From Sedimentitalea nanhaiensis DSM 24252 (GTDB lineage Bacteria; Pseudomonadota; Alphaproteobacteria; Rhodobacterales; Rhodobacteraceae), in the NCBI RefSeq assembly GCF_000473225.1, contig NZ_KI421509.1, positions 3,056,868 to 3,120,867 on the forward strand: a DNA stretch of 64,000 nt. Reading direction: 5' to 3'. Of this stretch, positions 54,901 to 61,439 are shown one piece after another. The stretch's first letter is position 1. The number at the start of each line of letters is the position of its first letter. The translations under genes and the position numbers were made by a program. A model generated the notes under the pieces. The model did not search any database and was not told where the DNA came from. It saw nothing but the letters and a program-made list of their open reading frames with translations.

Positions 54901-57337
54901 CGAAACGGTAATTCCTCTGAAGGTGACAGAGGATTGGGGCACCGGCGCCTATGTCAGCGCCGCGGTGATTCGTCCGATGGATGTGGCTGCGGGACAGAAC
55001 CCCGCGCGGTCGCTCGGCGTGGCCCATGCCAGTGTCGAACCGGTGGGCAAGCTGCTCGATGTGGCCATCGATGTGCCAGAGGTGGCTGAACCGCGTCAGA
55101 CGCAGAAGGTGCAGGTGACTGTTGCCGGTGCCGCGCAGGGTGACGAGGTCTGGTTGACGTTGGCCGCCGTGGATCTGGGCATCCTCAACCTGACCGGCTT
55201 TAGCGGCCCGGATCCGGTGCAGCACTATTTCGGCCAGCGGCGGCTGGGGATGGAATTGCGCGATGTCTACGGCAGACTGATCGACGGGATGAACGGCGCG
55301 CTGGGAACGGTGCGGTCGGGCGGGGATAATGGGGCGGGGATGCGTCTGCAGTCGCCGCCGCCAACGCAGGACCCGATGGCGGCTTTCAGCGGACCGGTGC
55401 GGGTCGGACCGGATGGTGTCGCGCTGGTGGATGTCGACCTTCCCGCATTCAATGGTACGGTGCGGCTGATGGCTGTCGTCTGGTCGAATGGAGCGGTTGG
55501 GCAGGCCCAGACCGATATGCTGGTGCGTGACCCGGTGGTGGTGACGGCCACTCTGCCGAATTTCCTGGCTCCTGGAGACACCAGCCGCATCCTGCTGGAG
55601 GTGGTGCATGCGGACGGACCGGCAGGGACGATGCAGGTGGCGTTAGCCACTGATGGTGCAGGCCTGGATCTGGGGGCGTCACCGGAACCGTTCGACCTTG
55701 CCGCTGGTGGCAAGGCCAGCTTTCAGGTTCCGGTCACGGCTCAAGCCGTTGGCGACCAGATGATCGACGTTGTACTGACAACTCCGGAGGGGCGCGAAAT
55801 GCGTCAAAGTCTGCGAATGGCGGTGCGGGCCAATGACCCGATGGTCGCACGGACGCGGCGGTTCACATTGGGCGCGGGCGAAACATTCGCCTTCAGTGAT
55901 GATGTCTTTGCCGATCTGCGTTCCGGAACCGGCAAGGCGATCCTGTCGGCTGGCGCATTGGCAAAGTTCGATGCGCCGGGGTTGCTGGCGATGCTGGACC
56001 GCTATCCCTATGGCTGTACCGAACAGGTCACATCGCAGGCGCTGCCACTGCTGTACCTGTCGTCGGTGGCCCGTGCGACCGGGTTGGGCGATGGGCCTGT
56101 GGTTCAGGCCCGGCTGGATGAGGCCATTGGGCGGATCCTGACGCGGCAATCCGCGAATGGTGCCTTTGGACTGTGGCAGGCCGGGTCGGGGGATTTCTGG
56201 CTGGATGCCTATGTCTCGGACTTTCTCAGCCGGGCACGGGCGCAGGGTTTTGCGGTGCCGGATCGTGCCTTTCGGCTGGCGATGGATAACCTGCGCAACC
56301 GGATCAACTATGCGCCCGACTTTGACAGCGGTGGCGAGGATATCGCCTATGCGCTGATGGTGCTGGCCCGCGAAGGCGCTGCGGCGATGGGCGATCTGCG
56401 CTATTATGCCGATGTCAAAGGGTCGGCCTTTGCGACCCCGTTGGCGGCGGCGCAGTTGGGGGCCGCGCTGGCATCCTATGGCGATCAGACCCGTGCCGAC
56501 GCGATGTTCGCCCGCGCCGCACAGCGCGTTGCGACCGCGACAGAGGACCCGCTGCTGTGGCGCGCCGACTATGGCACCGAGTTGCGCGATGCGGCAGGTG
56601 TGCTGGCGCTGGCGACCGAGGCAGGCAGCGCAGCGGTCGATGTGAGCGCGCTGAGCGACCGCATCACCGGTGTCGCTGGCCCCCGGTCCACGCAAGAGGC
56701 TGCCTGGTCTCTCCTGGCCGCGCAGGCACTGATCGACACGCCCGAGCAATCCGGTTTGCTGCTGGATGGCGTGCCGGGTGACGGTGCCTTTGTGCAGGTT
56801 CTGCGGGGCGGCGGTCAGGACATGACGATTTCCGTCCGCGACGGGCAGGCTGCCGACATTACCCTGACCACAATCGGCATCCCGGTGGTTGCGCCAGAGG
56901 CGGGTGGCACCGGATACGCGATCACCCGCGACTATTACACCATCGACGGAGCCCCCGTTGAAGGGCACAGCCTCGCGGTTGGCGACCGCGTCGTGACCGT
57001 GTTGCGGGTCATCCCGTTTGAGAAATCCGCAGCCCGCCTGATCATCGACGATCCTTTGCCTGCCGGTCTGGAGATCGACAACCCCAACCTGTTGCGGTCG
57101 GGCGATGTGCGGGCTTTGGACTGGCTGAAACCATCGCCCGCAGAACATGCCGAGTTCCGCAGCGACCGGTTTATCGCGGCGGTGGACATGCGCACGGCGG
57201 AACCGATCACGCTGGCCTATATCGCCCGTGCGGTGACACCGGGTGATTTTCATCACCCGGCGGCCTCGGTCGAGGATATGTACCGTCCCCGTTTCGGTGC
57301 CCGGACAGATACCGCACGTATGGTTGTGACGGAATGA
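51905..57337 (+). CDS. Alpha-2-macroglobulin family protein with N-terminal PAN/Apple-like domain
   Basis: An 1810-residue exported protein. A signal peptide (GALCLWLGCVAAVGA) is followed by a PAN/Apple-like region (DSCVRACNATAACTAFTFNSRSNACFPKR, in pieces), then MG domains, and the thioester motif CTEQ in YPYGCTEQVTSQ (Cys1371, Gln1374) with the alpha-alpha toroid after it. Bacterial A2M traps attacking proteases in the periplasm and is typically encoded with pbpC, as here (ATGA overlap, 57334). A lipobox is not clear, so it may be free in the periplasm. Length is typical of the long bacterial type. Confidence 0.93.
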   Translation: MLRFGRMVGGALCLWLGCVAAVGAQQAVPDYRYVVTRDMDFLGSDLDALFDTDLDSCVRACNATAACTAFTFNSRSNACFPKRQITERAPYEGAISAIKVANDPAIVEQAQSRRAELGFLGAGALDKAMALGRDLGLRHQAGSFDLAQVLDTIAARREAGKIAQAAGWAGAAVSLSDRSDLWVEYARLLMTIQTDNSDEARNNAERATGAAINAYLRGRSPAEQTSALLVLSRALERMGQGRDMIPTLRLAQQIQPREDIGGALGGAIAKYGFRVQDSTVESDSAAPRICAVFSEPLVQAGIDYDPYVRLPQAGLVVQVDGSQLCIDGVEHGKRYRVTLRAGLPAASGEGLAKDVELTHYVRDRTPSVRFPGRAYVLPKTDDAALPIDTVNLTDVDLRLRRVSDRNLLRAVQDGYFGRPLSQWQDQTFASEIAEEIWTGSAVVGNQLNREMTTRLPLGDAIAGQPAGIYALTARVPGADPYDDPGTTQWFVLSDLGLSTMSGTDGLHLAVRGLGDAAPRAGVEVTLVSRANAVLASTTTDADGFARFEPGLTRGTGGAAPALVLAQEGTDDIGFLSLTDPAFDLSDRGVEGRAPAGPVDVFLTTDRGAYRAGETIHATILVRDGSADAIAGLPVIATLSRPDGVEYRRMVSGAGVAGGHVFALPVGLDAPRGTWRLQIFGDPDAPALASQTVLVEDFLPERIDFDLALPDGPLRASDSPVLDISARYLFGAPGADLSVEGQATLRAARELADWPGYGFGRHDVAIAPVSSHFSGQRTDVQGQASVALDLPETEVSGLPYELTVAARLADGSGRPVERQITAQVLPSMPVIGIKPMFEGVLPEGGEARFEVIGLAADLTPQPMRVRWTLNRVETRYQWYQLYGNWNWEPTTRRSRIATGEAIVDGSLALAQPVDWGAYELVVERLDGEYVAASAGFQAGWYAPADASATPDRLDLSLDRQNYRPGDTALLRIVPRAAGSALISVMSNRLIHRQAVEVPAGETVIPLKVTEDWGTGAYVSAAVIRPMDVAAGQNPARSLGVAHASVEPVGKLLDVAIDVPEVAEPRQTQKVQVTVAGAAQGDEVWLTLAAVDLGILNLTGFSGPDPVQHYFGQRRLGMELRDVYGRLIDGMNGALGTVRSGGDNGAGMRLQSPPPTQDPMAAFSGPVRVGPDGVALVDVDLPAFNGTVRLMAVVWSNGAVGQAQTDMLVRDPVVVTATLPNFLAPGDTSRILLEVVHADGPAGTMQVALATDGAGLDLGASPEPFDLAAGGKASFQVPVTAQAVGDQMIDVVLTTPEGREMRQSLRMAVRANDPMVARTRRFTLGAGETFAFSDDVFADLRSGTGKAILSAGALAKFDAPGLLAMLDRYPYGCTEQVTSQALPLLYLSSVARATGLGDGPVVQARLDEAIGRILTRQSANGAFGLWQAGSGDFWLDAYVSDFLSRARAQGFAVPDRAFRLAMDNLRNRINYAPDFDSGGEDIAYALMVLAREGAAAMGDLRYYADVKGSAFATPLAAAQLGAALASYGDQTRADAMFARAAQRVATATEDPLLWRADYGTELRDAAGVLALATEAGSAAVDVSALSDRITGVAGPRSTQEAAWSLLAAQALIDTPEQSGLLLDGVPGDGAFVQVLRGGGQDMTISVRDGQAADITLTTIGIPVVAPEAGGTGYAITRDYYTIDGAPVEGHSLAVGDRVVTVLRVIPFEKSAARLIIDDPLPAGLEIDNPNLLRSGDVRALDWLKPSPAEHAEFRSDRFIAAVDMRTAEPITLAYIARAVTPGDFHHPAASVEDMYRPRFGARTDTARMVVTE

Positions 57338-59376
57338 AACGTCCCGGCCTGATCGCGCTGACGGTGCTGTTGTTCACGACGGCGGCGTTGCGCGATGCGG
57401 TGGATGATTGGATCGATGCGACACAGTTGCCCTTGACCCTGGCCGAGACCTCGACCGAGATTCGGGATCGTTCGGGGACCTTGCTGCGCGCCTATACTGT
57501 GGGCAACGGTATCTGGCGTCTGGCACCGCAACTGGACAAGGTGGATGCGGGGTATCTGCGGATGCTGGTGCGGTTCGAGGACAAGCGATTCTGGAATCAT
57601 TCCGGTGTCGACCTGCTGGCGATGTTGCGGGCCGGTGCACAGGCGGTGTGGCATGGGCGCGCGGTTTCCGGCGGCTCGACCCTGACCATGCAGGTGGCAC
57701 GGCTGGTCGAGGACGGCAGTACCGGAAAGTGGGCAGGCAAGCTGCGCCAAATCCGCCTGGCGCTTGCGCTCGAGCGGCAGCTGAGCAAGCGTCAGATCCT
57801 GACCCTGTACCTGACGCATGCGCCCTATGGTGGCAATCTGGAAGGTATTCGCGCAGCCAGCCTGGCCTGGTTCGGCAAGGAACCGCAGCGTCTGACACAG
57901 GGACAGGCCGCATTGCTGGTGGCTCTGCCACAGTCACCCGAGAGCCGCCGCCCGGATCGCCACCCAACAGCGGCGCGCGCCGCCCGAAACCGTGTTCTGG
58001 CACGGACGGCACAGCGGGAAATCCTGCCTCAAAATGCGGACGAGACGGCAGCCCGCTCGCCCTTGCCCGACAGGATGCGGCCGTTTCCCCGGCTCGCACC
58101 GCACCTTGCGGACCGGGTCCGAACCGCAGCCCTGGACCAGCTGAAAATCGATCTGACACTACAGGCGCCGGTGCAAACGGTTCTGCAAGAGTTGGTCGGC
58201 GACGCCGCTCGACAGGCCGGATCGCGGGTTTCCGCGGCGCTGGTCGCGGCGAACCATCGCACCGGAGAAATCATCGCCTCGGTTGGCTCGCCGGCTTATG
58301 ACGCGGATCAGGGGCGGCAAGGGTATGTTGACATGACCCAGGCCATCCGTTCGCCTGGCTCGACCCTAAAACCGTTGATCTACGGATTGGCCATGGACCA
58401 GGGGCTGGTGCATCCCGATACGTTGATTCACGATGGGCCGGTCCGGTTCGGCCGATATGCTCCGCGCAATTTCGATGGCCAGTTTCGCGGCGATATCCGG
58501 ATACGCGATGCGTTGCAGCAATCGTTGAACATCCCGGTGGTCAAGCTCACGCACGAGTTGGGTCCGGCGCGGGTGATGGCGGCGCTGGACCGCTCGGGTG
58601 CACAGGCCGCGCTGCCCGGAGGCGCACCCGGGTTGGCCATCGCGCTTGGCGGTGTCGGGATCAGCCTGCAGGATCTGGTTCAGCTTTACGCGGGGTTGGC
58701 GCAAGGCGGACAGGGGCCGTTGCTGCACGTGCGGAAAGATGCACCGCCCCAGTCGGGGCAGCGTATGATGTCGGATGTTGCCGCATGGCAGGTCAGCAAT
58801 ATCCTGTCCGGGTTGACCCCGCCGCCTGGTGCGCCAGCAGGGGTGCTGGCCTATAAGACCGGCACATCGTACGGGCACCGGGATGCCTGGGCAATTGGAT
58901 ATGACGGACAACATGTGATCGGCGTCTGGATGGGGCGGGCCGATGGAACGCCTGTGCCCGGAGCCTTTGGTGCAGACCTGGCCGCACCACTGTTGTTTGA
59001 GGCGTTTGGGCGTCTGAAACACGGGTTTGATCCGCTCTCGCCGCCACCACCTGCGACGTTGATACCGGGCAGTGCCGCATTGCCGCAGCCGTTGCAGCGC
59101 TTTCGCTCGCGCAATGCCCATTTCACTCAGTCCGAGGATGCGCCCGCGCTCCTGTACCCACCCGATGGCGCGCAGTTCGATCTCGCGGGCGGACCCGTTA
59201 CCATGAAGTTGCGCGGCGGTGTGGGTCCATATCTGGTGCTGGCAAATGGACGTCCTTTGGTTTCTGAACAGTATAACACCGAATTTGACATTCCGAACCC
59301 GGGTGCGGGGTTTTCAACGCTGGTGGTGGTCGATCGCAAGGGGCGGTCCGACCGGGTGACGATCCGGCTGAACTGA
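57334..59376 (+). CDS. pbpC: Penicillin-binding protein 1C
   Basis: A 680-residue bifunctional peptidoglycan synthase. The transglycosylase domain has FEDKRFWNHSGVDLLAML and GGSTLTMQVARLVED; the transpeptidase has STLK in SPGSTLKPLIYG (SxxK), SLN in QQSLNIPVV (SxN) and KTGTS; the C-terminal BiPBP-C domain follows. An N-terminal membrane anchor (RPGLIALTVLLFTTAAL) is present. It is coupled to the alpha-2-macroglobulin gene by ATGA overlap. The operon is thought to repair breached peptidoglycan and trap incoming proteases. Confidence 0.95.
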   Translation: MKRPGLIALTVLLFTTAALRDAVDDWIDATQLPLTLAETSTEIRDRSGTLLRAYTVGNGIWRLAPQLDKVDAGYLRMLVRFEDKRFWNHSGVDLLAMLRAGAQAVWHGRAVSGGSTLTMQVARLVEDGSTGKWAGKLRQIRLALALERQLSKRQILTLYLTHAPYGGNLEGIRAASLAWFGKEPQRLTQGQAALLVALPQSPESRRPDRHPTAARAARNRVLARTAQREILPQNADETAARSPLPDRMRPFPRLAPHLADRVRTAALDQLKIDLTLQAPVQTVLQELVGDAARQAGSRVSAALVAANHRTGEIIASVGSPAYDADQGRQGYVDMTQAIRSPGSTLKPLIYGLAMDQGLVHPDTLIHDGPVRFGRYAPRNFDGQFRGDIRIRDALQQSLNIPVVKLTHELGPARVMAALDRSGAQAALPGGAPGLAIALGGVGISLQDLVQLYAGLAQGGQGPLLHVRKDAPPQSGQRMMSDVAAWQVSNILSGLTPPPGAPAGVLAYKTGTSYGHRDAWAIGYDGQHVIGVWMGRADGTPVPGAFGADLAAPLLFEAFGRLKHGFDPLSPPPPATLIPGSAALPQPLQRFRSRNAHFTQSEDAPALLYPPDGAQFDLAGGPVTMKLRGGVGPYLVLANGRPLVSEQYNTEFDIPNPGAGFSTLVVVDRKGRSDRVTIRLN

Positions 59377-59396
59377 TCGGGCATCCGAAACCGGTG

Positions 59397-61439
59397 TTAT
59401 CGGCGGCCCTCGCGCAGCCAACCGCCAACAATCAGAGCCGACGCCAGAACGAGAACCAGCCACGCCGGCAACAGGGGCGATTGGGTCACATCACGGGTTT
59501 CATAGGCACCGCGCGGCGTCAGCCCGATCCAGCCGCGCCCCGCAGCGGGACGGCCCTCGCGTATATCGCGCAGGCCGGGCAATCCGTGCTCCAGCCGGAA
59601 CACGCCTCCGCGCATCGACTCGATCACCGGTTTCAGCAGGTCGCCCGAGGCGATGGTGTCCTCGAATTCACGCGGGGCTGGGGGGCCTAGGCCGATCACC
59701 GTCTCATGCTCTCCTTCGGCCAGACGATACAGGCCGATCTCGGGGCCATCGTACAGCGCTTCGAAACGCCCCGGAGACACTTCCTGCAGCGTGATTTCGT
59801 CGGTCGATCCGTCCGGATTGGTAATCGTCACCGGCCCGATTTCATCCTCTAGCGTGCGCCGAATAATGCGCATGGTCTGACCGGTGGCATCGCCCCACAG
59901 CGCTTCTTCTTCAAGTTCGGGTTCTTTCATCATCCAGTGGGCCAGCCGCCGCAGCAACTCCAGTTGCGGCCCGCCGCCTTCGTAGCCCCGGTTCCACAAC
60001 CACGCGTGATCCGACGCCAGCAAGGCAACGCGGCCCTCACCGACCCGATCCAGAATCAACAGGGGGCGGTCGTCGACGCCCGACATCAAAACGGACCCGG
60101 ATTGCGGTGTCACGTCGATCTGGCGCAACCACGATCCCCAGGTTTCGTCCCCTTGCAGATCGGCGGTGACGGGATGACGCTTGCCCTGATCCGTCACCTT
60201 GGGGCGAAATTTTTCCTCGATCACACGGGCGCTGGGTTGGGCTGGCAACACCGGGGCAAGGGGCGAGCGATAGATGCTGTCAGCCCCGGCAAAATCCGGC
60301 CCCGCCGCGACCAGAACCGCGCCGCCGTTGGTCACGTAATTCGCCACGTTGTCCAGATAGATCGCGGGTAGGATGCCCCTGCGTTTGTAGCGATCAAAGA
60401 TGATGAGGTCGAAATCCTCGATCTTTTCCAGAAACAATTCGCGTGTCGGAAAGGCGATCAGAGACAGTTCGCCGACCGGTACGCCATCCTGTTTTTCAGG
60501 CGGCCGCAGGATGGTAAAATGCACCAGATCCACCGAACTGTCCGATTTCAGCAGGTTGCGCCAGGTACGCCCACCTGGATGCGGCTCGCCTGAAACCAGC
60601 AACACCCGCAGCCGGTCACGCACGCCGTTCATCTGAATCAGCGCGCTGTTGTTGCGATCCGTGATCTCGCCCTCGGCTTTGGGCACTGTGAACTGAATGA
60701 CGTTGCGCCCGCCGTGGGGCAAGGTGACCGGCAGTTCAATATCCTGGCCGACCGGCACATCGAAGGTCTGTGCCGCGCCACCGTCGACCGAAATTTGCAG
60801 CGGAGCGGTCGCGGCGGCCTGGGGCACCGCGCCGCTGTCCTCGATTCGCAGGGTCAGGACCACGGACTCGCCAATGATGGCAAAGGCCGGGGCGTTGCGC
60901 ACGATCAGCCGTCTGTCCCAGTCGGAGTCAAGCCCGGTCAATAACAGATGCAATGGGGCCGGCAGGTCTGGCGCGCGGTCGATGTCGTGTACCTGCCCAT
61001 CGCTCAGCGCGATGATTCCGGCGATGCGGGCGCGAGGTTCTTCGGCCAGCACTGCGGACAGAGCGCTCATCAACTCTGTTCCGGCATCGCCGTCACCATC
61101 GGGTATGGTGACACGGCGCAGTTCGGTATTGGCTCGCGTTGCGATCTCTGCGGCAAGGGTTTGAGCGGCCGCGGTCCTCTGATCGGAGCGGTCCGACAGA
61201 GTCTGGCTGGCGCTTTCGTCTTCCAGCAGGATCACAATGTCGGTCAGCGGGGCACGGTCCTCGACCTGATAGACAGGCCCGGCCAAGGCCCCCAGCAGAA
61301 CCAGTGCCGCCAGTGCGCGCAGCGCCCACCCTGACAACCCGCGCCACAGGGCCAGCGCCGCACCCGCAAACGCCAGCACCGCCAGCGCGGTAATCAGGGG
61401 CCAGGGGATCAGCGGATCAAAGATCACGGTTCCGGTCAT
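59397..61439 (-). CDS. Membrane protein with glutamine-amidotransferase-like fold, BatA/DUF4159 operon
   Basis: A 680-residue protein with two N-terminal membrane segments (LITALAVLAFAGAALALW, ALRALAALVLLGALAG), a region with VILLEDESASQTLS (vWA-like), then a beta-rich region and a DJ-1/GATase-like stretch (FDLIIFDRYKRRGILPAIYLDNVANYVTNGGAVLVAAGP). A C-terminal membrane segment (LPAWLVLVLASALIVGGWL) is present. It is coupled to the upstream DUF4159 protein by ATGA overlap. In related bacteria a MoxR-ATPase, DUF58, and this pair form an operon for envelope stress or periplasmic quality control; this is family knowledge, not seen here. Confidence 0.82.
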   Translation of the reverse strand: MTGTVIFDPLIPWPLITALAVLAFAGAALALWRGLSGWALRALAALVLLGALAGPVYQVEDRAPLTDIVILLEDESASQTLSDRSDQRTAAAQTLAAEIATRANTELRRVTIPDGDGDAGTELMSALSAVLAEEPRARIAGIIALSDGQVHDIDRAPDLPAPLHLLLTGLDSDWDRRLIVRNAPAFAIIGESVVLTLRIEDSGAVPQAAATAPLQISVDGGAAQTFDVPVGQDIELPVTLPHGGRNVIQFTVPKAEGEITDRNNSALIQMNGVRDRLRVLLVSGEPHPGGRTWRNLLKSDSSVDLVHFTILRPPEKQDGVPVGELSLIAFPTRELFLEKIEDFDLIIFDRYKRRGILPAIYLDNVANYVTNGGAVLVAAGPDFAGADSIYRSPLAPVLPAQPSARVIEEKFRPKVTDQGKRHPVTADLQGDETWGSWLRQIDVTPQSGSVLMSGVDDRPLLILDRVGEGRVALLASDHAWLWNRGYEGGGPQLELLRRLAHWMMKEPELEEEALWGDATGQTMRIIRRTLEDEIGPVTITNPDGSTDEITLQEVSPGRFEALYDGPEIGLYRLAEGEHETVIGLGPPAPREFEDTIASGDLLKPVIESMRGGVFRLEHGLPGLRDIREGRPAAGRGWIGLTPRGAYETRDVTQSPLLPAWLVLVLASALIVGGWLREGRR

